Shown here piece by piece: positions 50,560-57,849 of a stretch of DNA of 64,000 bases. The DNA is from G963668185 sp963668185. GTDB lineage: Bacteria; Chloroflexota; Dehalococcoidia; Lucifugimonadales; G963668185. Numbering within the stretch: the first letter of the stretch is position 1; each line of letters begins with the position of its first letter. Under the pieces are notes generated by a model. The model was not told where the DNA came from and searched no databases. It saw only the letters and a list, made by a program, of their open reading frames with translations. A program made the translations under genes and the position numbers. The DNA lies in contig OY764162.1 of NCBI GenBank assembly GCA_963668185.1, forward strand, positions 62,001 to 126,000, read 5' to 3'.

Positions 50560-51190
50560 GGGGGGAGCGGACGGGGGGTTGGTTGATGGGGGCGGGCGTT
50601 TGTGGAGGGCGGGAGGCTGTAGGTTCCTCGGGGGACTCGGAACGACAGTGTGCGGGGGTTGGTTGCCGTGGAAGGAGGTTGGTGGCTAGGGGGACGTGGC
50701 CCGCCCCGCTGGATTCCGGCTGGCCCCGGTTCACGCTGGCGCGTGGGTGCCGGAATGACGAGTGGAGGTTGGTTGACTGGGAAGGGGGTTGGTGGCGAGC
50801 GGGAGGCTGTAGGTTCCTCGGGGGACTCGGAACGACAGAGGACGGGGGTTGGCGTGGCCCCTCGGGGGACTCGCGGCAGGCTCTTGCGAACGGCCCCTAC
50901 ATCGTAGGGCTGGCTGTCGTGGGCGGCCCCCGCGCCGCTGGATTCCGGCTGGCCCCGGGTTCGCGCTGGCGTGTGAATGCCGGAATGACGGTTGGGGTTG
51001 GTTGCCGTGTAAGGAGGTTGGTGGCGAGCGGGAGGCTTTGGATTCCTCGGGGGACTCGGAATGACAGGGAGGCGGGGCGTTGCGATTGGAATGACAGTGT
51101 GCGGGGGGCGCGTGGCCCTTCGGCAGGCTCAGGGCGAACGGGAGATGGGGCCTGCAGCGGGTTCAGGGCAGGCTCTGCGCGGGGATGACG
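50560..51190. repeat. Dense array of degenerate palindromic elements
   Basis: Elements include TTCCTCGGGGGACTCGGAA-type palindromes at 50624-50648, 50814-50838 and 51042-51065; a GGATTCCGGC...GCCGGAATGACG element split by CCCCGGTTCACGCTGGCGCG at 50711-50760 and a variant at 50938-50989; a split GGCCC...GCGAACGGCCCCTAC element at 50856-50900; CCCTTCGGCAGGCTCAGGGC at 51116; and GTTCAGGGCAGGCTCT at 51160. The flanks GGTTGGTTGCCGTG and GGAGGTTGGTGGC are repeated too, so parts of the block are duplicated. No gene is seen here. Confidence 0.75.
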
Positions 51191-51297
51191 GCGGGGGCGC
51201 TATTCTACGTCATCACCTATAACGAAACGGAACCGGTCATGCGGGTGTCTTGACGGTCTGTTCTCTATTCGAGAAAATGGAGGGTGTGCATGAGAGG

Positions 51298-51555
51298 ATG
51301 CGAATCGAATGGGGCACACGGGCGATCAGGGATATGCGCCGCCTTGCCGCACGGGACAGGGAACGCATCATAGCCAAGATTGAGCAGTACGCGGAGAATC
51401 CGGCTTCGCTCGCCAGGCAAGTGACGGCGCTGACCGGCAGCCCATACAGGCGGTTGAGAGTCGGACATCACCGCGTCATCTTCACCACTGAACGTGGCGA
51501 GCACTCAATCCTCGTAGTCCTGAGAGTTCGACACCGGAGGGAGGCGTATGACTAG
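51298..51555 (+). CDS. RelE/ParE-family toxin
   Basis: The 85-residue product starts at ATG 51298 with GGAGGG about 13 bases upstream. It has the RelE/ParE fold pattern IEWGTRAIRDMRRLAARDRERIIAKIEQYAENP (strand then two helices) and a three-strand sheet YRRLRVGHHRVIFTTERGEHSILVVLRVRHRREAY. The RLRVGHHRVIF and VRHRREAY pieces match the catalytic/basic positions of ribosome-dependent RelE mRNases. The stop overlaps the XRE gene start. A TTGACG box at 51250 is the probable -35. HigB-like order (toxin first). Confidence 0.85.
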   Translation: MRIEWGTRAIRDMRRLAARDRERIIAKIEQYAENPASLARQVTALTGSPYRRLRVGHHRVIFTTERGEHSILVVLRVRHRREAYD

Positions 51556-51883
51556 CGAAGAGACTGTCACCTTGACTCGCAGGGAGTACGACGCTCTCAT
51601 CGAGCGCAACAGCCAGCTTGAAGACGTGCTGGCTGCACGGGACGCGGACGACGGCGTGCGTGTCCCACACGAGATCGCTCTCGACATCATGCGAGGGAAG
51701 GGTCCCATCCGGGCCTTTCGGGACCACCAGCGCATCACCCTGAGGGAGTTGTCGGAGAGAACGGGCATTGCCTCGGGGTACATCTCCGAGATTGAGCGCG
51801 GGCTGAAACCGGGGTCGGCCGCGTCTCTGGCCCGCATCGCCAGCGCGCTTGGCACCACGATCGATGTCTTGGTCAGTGAGTAG
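51548..51883 (+). CDS. XRE-family helix-turn-helix antitoxin
   Basis: The 111-residue protein has an acidic, helical N-terminal part (about 1-50, containing RREYDALIERNSQLEDVL) and a C-terminal XRE helix-turn-helix (IRAFRDHQRITLRELSERTG ... SGYISEIERGLKPGSAASLARIASALG). The ATG lies inside the end of the toxin gene. It should neutralise the RelE-like toxin and repress the operon. HTH at the C-terminus rather than the N-terminus is seen in several HigA-type antitoxins. Confidence 0.85.
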   Translation: MTSEETVTLTRREYDALIERNSQLEDVLAARDADDGVRVPHEIALDIMRGKGPIRAFRDHQRITLRELSERTGIASGYISEIERGLKPGSAASLARIASALGTTIDVLVSE

Positions 51884-51944
51884 GGAGCGGGATCAGAGAG
51901 TCGTTCCCTTCGCGTCAGTCACTGGTAGGCCGCCCACGCCCCAC

Positions 51945-52010
51945 TGGATTCCGGCTGGGCCCCGGTTCACGCTGGCGCGTGAGGCCCTTCGACGGGCTCA
52001 GGGCGGGCGG
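51945..52010. repeat. Palindromic elements after the toxin-antitoxin pair
   Basis: GGATTCCGGCTGGGCCCCGG and TTCACGCTGGCGCGTGAGG run into CCCTTCGACGGGCTCAGGG. It is the same mosaic as at 50.7-51.0 kb, with the right arm replaced by a P3 element. The 51884-52167 gap has no clear gene. Confidence 0.65.
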
Positions 52011-52167
52011 GTTGGGGGTGCGGCTGGGGTCTCTTGCGGAGAGGACGCACGGAACTGAATGGGTGCGTGTGGGAGGTTGGGCTTGGGCTCTCTTGCACAC
52101 GCAGGGAGGATTAGTAAGATTTACGTGGGAAGGGCTTCGATAATCTGAATGAGGGCGAGATAACGTT

Positions 52168-52623
52168 ATGAACCGAGAGGAAACACTCAGCGTTGTGAGC
52201 GAATCGTGGCGGGAGTTCGAGGACGCCGTCGCGCTTGTGCCGGAGGGCCGGCTGGATGAGCGTGGCGTGGTCGGTCCGTGGTCTGTGAAGGACCTGATCG
52301 GGCACGTTACGACGTGGGAGGTGGAGGCGCTCGAAGCGCTGCGGAGCTACCTGGACGACGGCGACTTCGATGCGCTTACGGCATGGCCGGAGGACCTCGA
52401 CGGGTTCAACGCGCGGGAGGCGGAACACAAGAGGGGGACCGGCCTGGCCGAACTGCGGCGGGAGTCGGACGATACCCATTCGCGGGTCGTGGAGCTTCTG
52501 GCGGCGCTTGGCGAGTCGGAGTTCGAAAAGAGCGAGGTCAGCGAGCGCATCCGCATCGACACGTACTACCATTACGACGACCACGCGGGACAGATACGCC
52601 GGTGGCTGGAGGGGGCGGAGTAG
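52168..52623 (+). CDS. DinB-like/maleylpyruvate isomerase-type four-helix protein
   Basis: The 151-residue protein resembles the DinB/ClbS (DUF1706) superfamily of four-helix-bundle metal-binding proteins. Features are the first helix RESWREFEDAVALVPEGRL in the form ESWREFEDA, GPWSVKDLIGHVTTWEVEALEAL with the family histidine (about 50), and the C-terminal YYHYDDHAGQIRRWL, giving His residues for a metal site. These enzymes are thiol transferases or resistance proteins; ClbS protects against colibactin. The start ATG has AACGTT only; no strong ribosome binding site is seen. It is a stand-alone gene between repeat-rich stretches. Confidence 0.75.
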   Translation: MNREETLSVVSESWREFEDAVALVPEGRLDERGVVGPWSVKDLIGHVTTWEVEALEALRSYLDDGDFDALTAWPEDLDGFNAREAEHKRGTGLAELRRESDDTHSRVVELLAALGESEFEKSEVSERIRIDTYYHYDDHAGQIRRWLEGAE

Positions 52624-52683
52624 ATTCTGCGGACTGGTAGAATGGCGGGTGTGCGAGTACGAGTGTGAAAGGAGGCTTAACCG

Positions 52684-52998
52684 ATGCGAGACGGAGATGC
52701 CTTGACGCCGATGCAATCACCCAGGCCGACTGCGCCAACGCGCCCGAAGGAGGAGATCGCCCGGCTGGGCAAGGACATCTACGAGCGGGACATCCGGGAA
52801 CGGGTTGAGGCGGACCATCACGGGGAAATCGTCTCCATTGATGTGGACAGCGGGAGTTGGGCTGTCGGCGAAGACGTTCTTGAAGCGGTGGATCGCCTGC
52901 GAGCGCGGCACCCGCAGGCGATCGACGTATGGTCTCTGCGTGTAGGGTACCGCGCTGTACACAAGTTCGGCGGCGGCTCTTTGGGGATTGTCCGGTGA
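52684..52998 (+). CDS. Unrecognised small protein paired with a retropepsin-like gene
   Basis: The 104-residue product begins with a proline/threonine-rich stretch (about 8-22), then PKEEIARLGKDIYERDIRERVEADHHGEIVSIDVDSGSWAVGEDVLEAVDRLRARHPQAIDVWSLRVGY in alternating strand-helix pattern. I recognise similar short proteins beside aspartic protease genes in Chloroflexota and cyanobacteria, where they carry no assigned function. AAAGGAGG lies about nine bases before the ATG (52670-52677). The stop overlaps the next GTG, so it is co-translated with the protease. Confidence 0.7.
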   Translation: MRDGDALTPMQSPRPTAPTRPKEEIARLGKDIYERDIRERVEADHHGEIVSIDVDSGSWAVGEDVLEAVDRLRARHPQAIDVWSLRVGYRAVHKFGGGSLGIVR

Positions 52999-53366
52999 TC
53001 CAGGGGACGGTGAACGACGCTTACGAAGCCGTCATATCCCTCACGGTGCAAGGCCCATCGGGCCGGTCGAGAGAAGTGGAGGCGGTGATAGACACCGGCT
53101 TTACCGGGCTTCTGTTGTTGCCACCGGCATTGGCCACGGAACTGGGATTGCCCTTCCTGACTAACGAACCTGCGCTTCTGGCCGACGGCAGTCTAGTGAG
53201 GTTCAGCGTCCACGATGCCACGGTTCTCTGGGACGGCGAGCTCAGGCGCGTCTATGCCCATCTTTCCGATGCCACGCCTCTCATAGGCATGCGAATGCTC
53301 GGCGACCATGACCTGAGCATCGAAGTGCGGGACGGCGGGCGGGTTGTGATCGAGGCTGCGCGGTAG
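52995..53366 (+). CDS. Retropepsin-like aspartic protease domain protein
   Basis: The 123-residue product starts at GTG 52995 in the GTGA overlap with the upstream stop. It has EVEAVIDTGFTGLLLLPPALATELGL, the DTG active-site motif (DTGF) near residue 32, and the second-half motif ATPLIGMRMLGDHDLSIEV, where the hydrophobic-hydrophobic-Gly turn of retropepsins is LIG. One DTG implies a homodimer. Together with the unknown partner upstream it looks like a two-gene unit of mobile or stress type; toxin-antitoxin function is only a guess. The other single retropepsin-like gene is at 38531-38890. Confidence 0.75.
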   Translation: MIQGTVNDAYEAVISLTVQGPSGRSREVEAVIDTGFTGLLLLPPALATELGLPFLTNEPALLADGSLVRFSVHDATVLWDGELRRVYAHLSDATPLIGMRMLGDHDLSIEVRDGGRVVIEAAR

Positions 53367-53522
53367 GCGAGTTTGGCCAATCACGCAGGGCGGACGGTGG
53401 CTCGGATGAGTGGAGCAGGGCTGTACAGAGACGGGCCATCGGGCCGTGGCTACAACTCAGCGACGGTGAGGCCTGCGGAACGTATGAAGCTGCGCAAGGC
53501 TGAGTCGTACTCTTAACCCTTC

Positions 53523-53550
53523 TGGATACCGGCCTCCGCCGGTATGACGG
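53523..53550. repeat. P1-family palindrome (variant arms)
   Basis: TGGATACCGGCC-TCC-GCCGGTATGACGG. A matching pair of changes in both arms (GGATACC and GGTATGAC) keeps the stem intact, evidence that pairing is conserved. The 53367-53576 gap otherwise holds no clear gene. Confidence 0.75.
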
Positions 53551-53576
53551 ATTCGTGGGCTTTGCCTCGGGGCGCG

Positions 53577-53765
53577 TTACCTCGTCTCGATTGTAAGTGG
53601 CAACCCGGTTTCGGCACGTACTTCGAGGCAGAGTTCGATGGCCTCACGAATGTTGTCTAAGGCTTGGTTTTTCGTGTCTCCCTGGCTTACGCAGCCGGGA
53701 ATGGAAGGACATTCGGCGATCCAGACACCGTCTTCATCCCTGTCTATCGTTACTGTTAACTTCAT
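53577..53765 (-). CDS. Orphan HicB-family antitoxin-like protein
   Basis: The 62-residue protein has the HicB fold: TVTIDRDEDGVWIAECPSIPGCVSQGDTKNQALDNIREAIELCLE. It is close to the short HicB family with no DNA-binding domain. No hicA-like frame follows it in 53367-53576 or precedes it. The cognate toxin may have been lost, or the protein may be a solitary regulator. The ATG at 53765 has no strong ribosome binding site in the few bases upstream. Confidence 0.75.
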   Translation of the reverse strand: MKLTVTIDRDEDGVWIAECPSIPGCVSQGDTKNQALDNIREAIELCLEVRAETGLPLTIETR

Positions 53766-53804
53766 TGCTCAGCCTCTACTTTGGGGTCGAACCGTCTAGA
53801 GTCG

Positions 53805-54959
53805 CTAAGCATACTCGGTACCAACCGTCCACATGTCTTCGGCGCGCTGGGCTTTGGCGAAGGCGTCTTCGTCTAGGGACAGGCCGAAGCCTGGTGTGTC
53901 TGGGACGCTTCGTTTGCCGTTGGCGATGTCATAGCCGGGGGCTGTGACGGCGGGCATTTGCATGTGGTCTGTCTCTCCTATGGCGAAGTTTCCCGCGCCG
54001 CGGGCGAACTGGGGGATGTAGAAGCCGGACAGGTGCGATCCCCAGTTGTGGGGCGCGGCCATGACGCCGGTCTCCCGGACGACGCTCATGTAGCGCAGCC
54101 AGCGGGTCAGCGTGTAATGGCGCAGGTCGAGCTGCACGACGTCGATGCCGCCTGCGCGGACGATCTCCTCGAAGCCGGGGTCGTAGGCGGCGGAGCGGGT
54201 CTCGCCGTCGGCAAGGAGCGTGTTCCAGCCGCCCTCGCGGATGAACTCTTTGAAGGCGACGCACTCCTCAACCGACTCTTCGAAGGGCTCCTCGAACCAG
54301 TAGATGTCGCAGTCTCCGGCTTCCCGCATGACTCGGCGCGCCTCGTCGGGGGTGTAGCCGTTGTTGGCGTCGATGAGTATCTTGACGCTGGGGCCGACGA
54401 GGTCCCGGATGGCGCGGATGACTTCGATGTCGCGCCGGATGCCGGCCTGCGGCTCCATCCACCTGTAGCCACGTCCAACTTTGACCTTGAACGCCCGGAA
54501 GCCGGCGTCCATGCCCATGCTGACGGCGCGGAGCATCGGCTCGATTCCGTCGTCCCTGCCGGTGTCCGGGTCCAACTCGTCTATGTAAATGCCGCCGTCG
54601 TAGATGGGGACGGGGCTGCTGCCGGCGTCGCCGAGCATGGCGTGGACGGGCATCCCCAGAAGCTGTCCGGCGAGGTCCCACAGGGGGAAGTCGAACATTA
54701 GCAGGTCGTCACGGGCACCGGTCTCTGGGGCAAAGACCTCGCGCAGCTTTTGGCCGACGAGCCGTTGCGCGTCGTCCCGCGTGGCGGGCGACCAGCCCCA
54801 GCCGGAGACGCCGGCGTCGGTGTGCAGCTGGACGACCGGCTCGTTGACCGTCTGCCCGTGCACCGGCAGGCGGGCGTTGCGCCCGATGACGCGCGGGCGG
54901 GTGCCTTCGAGGGTTACGCCGCCGGCGGCGGTTATGGTGACGTTTTTCGGGATATTCAT
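53805..54959 (-). CDS. Enolase-superfamily (mandelate racemase/muconate lactonising) enzyme
   Basis: The 384-residue enzyme starts at ATG 54959, four bases into the end of the aldolase gene (ATGA overlap). The capping domain (about 1-130) is followed by a TIM barrel with FRAFKVKVGRGYRWM (KxK catalytic motif, about 166), ILIDANNGY (metal Asp about 200), WFEEPFEE (metal Glu about 226), LADGETRSA (third metal ligand Glu about 250) and APHNWGSH (His candidate about 313). Metal-assisted proton abstraction from a carboxylate is the shared chemistry, most often acid-sugar dehydration. Co-translation with an HpcH aldolase supports a 2-keto-3-deoxy acid pathway. Confidence 0.92.
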   Translation of the reverse strand: MNIPKNVTITAAGGVTLEGTRPRVIGRNARLPVHGQTVNEPVVQLHTDAGVSGWGWSPATRDDAQRLVGQKLREVFAPETGARDDLLMFDFPLWDLAGQLLGMPVHAMLGDAGSSPVPIYDGGIYIDELDPDTGRDDGIEPMLRAVSMGMDAGFRAFKVKVGRGYRWMEPQAGIRRDIEVIRAIRDLVGPSVKILIDANNGYTPDEARRVMREAGDCDIYWFEEPFEESVEECVAFKEFIREGGWNTLLADGETRSAAYDPGFEEIVRAGGIDVVQLDLRHYTLTRWLRYMSVVRETGVMAAPHNWGSHLSGFYIPQFARGAGNFAIGETDHMQMPAVTAPGYDIANGKRSVPDTPGFGLSLDEDAFAKAQRAEDMWTVGTEYA

Positions 54960-55723
54960 GGGTTCTTGCGAGCCTCCGTGAGCCAGTTGCGGATGGTGTT
55001 GCGGAAGAGGCCGAAGGGCTGGATGGTCAGGATGCGGGCGCCGTTGTCGGCGGCGGCGCGGGCTTCGTCGAGGTTGGTGACGGCGGTCATGGCGACGCGG
55101 CCCGCGGCGGCGATGCGGCGGACTGCGTCTGCGGCGACCTCGACCACCTTTGGGTGACCGTACTCGTAGCCCATGCTGAGGGCGAGATCGCCGACTCCCA
55201 CGAACAGGGCGTCTGCGCCTTGGACGGCGATGATCTCGTCGAGGTTGTCGATGGCCTCGACGTCTTCGAGCAGGGGTATGGCCATGACCTCGCGGTTGGC
55301 GTTGTCGAAGGTGGCGCGAGGCGCTCCGGCTGTGCCGTACATCGAGCCGCGCGCTGCCCACGCTGCGCCGCGGGTACCGAGCGGCGGGTAGCGGCAGGCG
55401 CGGGCCGTCGCCCGGACATCGTCGGCGGTGCAGGAGTGGGGGACGACGACGCCCTGGGCGCCGGCGTCGAGGTAGCCGAGGATCAGGTCAGGGTTGTTGT
55501 AGGGTGTGCGGACGAGGGGGGTTGCGCCTCCCGCGGTCACGGCGCGGAACGCCTCGCGCGACTGCACGGGGTCGATGCCGGTGTGCTCGGCGTCGATCAG
55601 GACAGCGTCGAAGCCGAGGAGGGCCATGTACTCGGCGACGTCGGCTGAGGGGAACTCGGTGACGAGGGCGACGTATGCGACTTGGCCGTCTTCGACCATT
55701 GCTTTGAGGTGGTTGGTCCACAT
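54956..55723 (-). CDS. HpcH/HpaI aldolase family protein (second paralog)
   Basis: The 255-residue class II aldolase shows FDAVLIDAEHTGIDPVQSREAFRAV (about 37-61), LVRTPYNNPDLILGYLDAGAQGVVVPHSC with the DAGAQG loop (about 85-95), PLLEDVEAIDNLDEIIAVQGADALFVGVGDLALSMG (metal ligands Glu and Asp). It differs from the paralog at 13367-14194 in the middle region. It is translationally coupled to the enolase-superfamily gene. The likely job is cleaving the 2-keto-3-deoxy acid made by that dehydratase to pyruvate and an aldehyde; the sugar is unknown. Confidence 0.92.
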   Translation of the reverse strand: MWTNHLKAMVEDGQVAYVALVTEFPSADVAEYMALLGFDAVLIDAEHTGIDPVQSREAFRAVTAGGATPLVRTPYNNPDLILGYLDAGAQGVVVPHSCTADDVRATARACRYPPLGTRGAAWAARGSMYGTAGAPRATFDNANREVMAIPLLEDVEAIDNLDEIIAVQGADALFVGVGDLALSMGYEYGHPKVVEVAADAVRRIAAAGRVAMTAVTNLDEARAAADNGARILTIQPFGLFRNTIRNWLTEARKNP

Positions 55724-55772
55724 TGGGGAATTGCCTTTCCGGTGGTTCGTTGATAGGGCGAATGGCGGAGCG

Positions 55773-55811
55773 GCCCCATCCTAGCCTTCCCCAGCAGACT
55801 GGGGAAGGGAC
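55773..55811. repeat. 39-bp palindrome R39, intergenic copy
   Basis: Between the divergent aldolase and Rieske genes. The core is identical to the coding copies; the right outer arm differs slightly. Confidence 0.85.
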
Positions 55812-55835
55812 CGGAGTTTCTCGTCTGGTGGTTCG

Positions 55836-55864
55836 TTGACAAGGCGGGGCGGCGTTCTTAGTAT
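55836..55864 (+). promoter_or_regulatory. Consensus sigma70 promoter of the Rieske oxygenase gene
   Basis: TTGACA (55836-55841), a 17-base spacer and TAGTAT (55859-55864), with the ATG at 55895 behind a GGGGGT site. Confidence 0.7.
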
Positions 55865-55894
55865 CAGGTCAAGCTACAGGACGGGGGTCTTGAG

Positions 55895-57055
55895 ATGCAA
55901 CAGCCGCCGAAGAGCAGACTGCTGACGAAGATCGAGCACACGGTGCCGGTGGAGTACTACTACGACGCCGACCACTACGAGCGCGAGCTTTCCGTCTTCT
56001 TCTACCAGAACTGGCTGTATGTATGCCGATCGGACAGGCTGGCTGCGCCGAGAGACTTTGTTGTGGAGAGGATCGGCGGGCAAGAGATCGTTATCACGCG
56101 CGACCTGAAGGGCCGGCTGAGCGCGTTTCACAACACGTGCCGGCATCGGGGATCCGTGCTGTGCACGCAGGCGCGGGGGCGGTTCGAGGGCGGCTCGATC
56201 GTCTGCCCGTACCATGCGTGGACGTACTCGCTGGAGGGCGACCTGATCGCGACGCCGCATCAGTTGGAGTCGGCGGACTTCCGTATGGGGGACTACTCGC
56301 TGTACCGGGTGGCCGTGGGCGAGTGGGGCGGGTACGTGTTCGTGAACCTGGCGGGGGATGACGCGATGCCGTTCGAGCAGGCGCTGGGCGATATGCCGGA
56401 GCGGTTCAAGAACTACCACGTGGGCGATCTGGTGGTGGGCGACACGATGGAGGTGACGCTGGACTGCAACTGGAAGATCTTCTGGGAGAACTTTTCTGAG
56501 TGCTTCCACTGCCCGAACGTACACCCCGAGCTATGCGAGATCGTGCCCGTGTACGGCAAGGGCATCCTCAGCCCGTGGGACGATCCGAACTACCAGCCGG
56601 CGCAGGACGCGGGCGACGGGGGCTCCAAGATGGGCGAGGGCTACGTGACGTGGACGATCGACGGGCAGACGGGGATACCGTTCTTCAAGGACATCACGCC
56701 TGAGGAGGCGGCGATGGGATTCTCGTACGGGACGATGAGGCCAGGGTTCTTCATGGCGGTGCACCCGGACTACATCAGGGCGGCGAGGATCCTGCCGCGC
56801 GGGCCTGAGAAGACGGAGTTGAAGATGGAGTGGCTGTTCGAGGCGGAGACTTTGGCGCGCGACGACTTCGACCTGGAGCACGCGACGGAGTTGGGGCGGC
56901 TGGTCGTGATCCAGGACGGTGACGTTTGCGAGTTCAACCAAGCAGGGCTGAAGTCGAACCGCCACCACGTCAACGTGCTGATGCCGCAGGAGTACGGCGT
57001 GCTACACTTCAACCGTTGGGTGCTGGCGGAGTTGGGGGAGGGGGTCCGGGGATAG
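55895..57055 (+). CDS. Rieske-type aromatic ring-hydroxylating oxygenase alpha subunit
   Basis: The 386-residue oxygenase has a Rieske [2Fe-2S] domain with TCRHRGSVLC (Cys/His pair about 81-84) and VCPYHAWTYSLEG (about 102-107), followed by the START-like catalytic domain with WENFSECFHCPNVHPEL (mononuclear iron histidines about 203-208, bridging residue Glu/Asp nearby). The C-terminal DGDVCEFNQAGLKS is typical of the RHO-alpha family (GbcA/CntA/vanillate or glycine-betaine type). No reductase or beta subunit is adjacent; the reductase-like gene at 19493 is far away. The substrate may be an aromatic acid or a quaternary amine; I cannot decide from the sequence. Confidence 0.92.
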   Translation: MQQPPKSRLLTKIEHTVPVEYYYDADHYERELSVFFYQNWLYVCRSDRLAAPRDFVVERIGGQEIVITRDLKGRLSAFHNTCRHRGSVLCTQARGRFEGGSIVCPYHAWTYSLEGDLIATPHQLESADFRMGDYSLYRVAVGEWGGYVFVNLAGDDAMPFEQALGDMPERFKNYHVGDLVVGDTMEVTLDCNWKIFWENFSECFHCPNVHPELCEIVPVYGKGILSPWDDPNYQPAQDAGDGGSKMGEGYVTWTIDGQTGIPFFKDITPEEAAMGFSYGTMRPGFFMAVHPDYIRAARILPRGPEKTELKMEWLFEAETLARDDFDLEHATELGRLVVIQDGDVCEFNQAGLKSNRHHVNVLMPQEYGVLHFNRWVLAELGEGVRG

Positions 57056-57097
57056 CGGGGGCGGGTAGAGAGACGCCAGAAGGGTTGTGTGCGGGGG

Positions 57098-57123
57098 GAG
57101 GGCGCTTCGCGAAGCGCCCCTAC
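57098..57123. repeat. P2 palindrome
   Basis: GAGGGCGCTTCGCGAAGCGC followed by CCCTAC. It also occurs at 58993-59018. It lies between two convergent genes and may act as their terminator. Confidence 0.75.
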
Positions 57124-57124
57124 G

Positions 57125-57787
57125 TCAAGGCGCAGATACGCCCTGTTCGGCCTGCTCTTCGGCTAGGGCTTCTTCGAGGTGTTCCTGGTAGTGGGCGGTC
57201 CAGTCTTCGCGGCCTAGCTGCTGGGAGAGTTCTACCAGCCTTTCGTACAGGTACACCTTGTCCATGTCGCGGGCCTGGGGATTCTGGGCCATTGTCGAGC
57301 GTATGTCGCTGGCTTGGCGGCTGGCGACCGAGTCGTAGGCGTCCAGCAGGAGGCCCATTTCGGTCTGGTGCTCGGGGTCGAAATCGAGGACTTCCATGTC
57401 GTGCAGGATGTGGTGGCGGACCTCGTCCAGGTTGTTGGACCAGCTTTCGTTGATGCCCATCCAGTGGTGAATGTCGGAGACTTCGAGCAGGGCGTCGACC
57501 TCTGATATGGGGATTCCCGCCTCGCTCGCGAGTTGTTCGGGCGTAATGGAGCGCAGCCGCGATTCGCTTTCTCCTGACAGGTTCCTGAGGTCTTCGAGCG
57601 AAAGGTCTGAGGAATCGCCGCCCGTCAGCGCCAGGGACAGGACGACGGTAACGGCCACGATTACGACCGCGACCGCCGCCGCGACGGCGGCGCGGGTCGA
57701 GGTGAGCCAGCCGGATGCGCCCGACGTCGAATGGGCGGCGCGCCGGGCGCGCCTCGCTTCTGCCCTGGTCGATCGAGGTTTGGCCAT
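57125..57787 (-). CDS. Unrecognised single-pass membrane protein
   Basis: The 220-residue product (ATG 57787; an upstream frame extension is less likely because the extended -10 box lies at 57820-57828) has a basic N-terminus (MAKPRSTRAEARRARRA), one membrane helix (about 36-56, VAVVIVAVTVVLSLAL) and a soluble, helical, acidic outer domain containing LLEVSDIHHWMGINESWSNNL and repeated D/E-rich helices. No catalytic motif is recognised. It is divergent from the threonine aldolase-like gene and stands alone. Confidence 0.7.
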   Translation of the reverse strand: MAKPRSTRAEARRARRAAHSTSGASGWLTSTRAAVAAAVAVVIVAVTVVLSLALTGGDSSDLSLEDLRNLSGESESRLRSITPEQLASEAGIPISEVDALLEVSDIHHWMGINESWSNNLDEVRHHILHDMEVLDFDPEHQTEMGLLLDAYDSVASRQASDIRSTMAQNPQARDMDKVYLYERLVELSQQLGREDWTAHYQEHLEEALAEEQAEQGVSAP

Positions 57788-57819
57788 GTGAGGGTCTTTA
57801 CCTGCTAACCTTTCAGGCG

Positions 57820-57828
57820 ATTGTAGCA
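57820..57828 (-). promoter_or_regulatory. Extended -10 promoter
   Basis: Reading leftward, TGC-TACAAT with about 32 bases to the ATG at 57787. It shares the recurring TGC-TA..AT form. Confidence 0.5.
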
Positions 57829-57849
57829 AGTGAGTTGGAGTGTGGCTTT

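Noticed and set aside
51250..51297. TTG 51250 as start of the RelE-like toxin
   Set aside because: It coincides with a TTGACG box, and the conserved toxin fold begins at MRIEW (ATG 51298).
54960..55361. Long arginine- and histidine-rich N-terminal extension of the enolase-superfamily gene
   Set aside because: It is an out-of-frame shadow of the HpcH aldolase gene; the ATG at 54959 fits the family N-terminus and overlaps the aldolase stop as ATGA.
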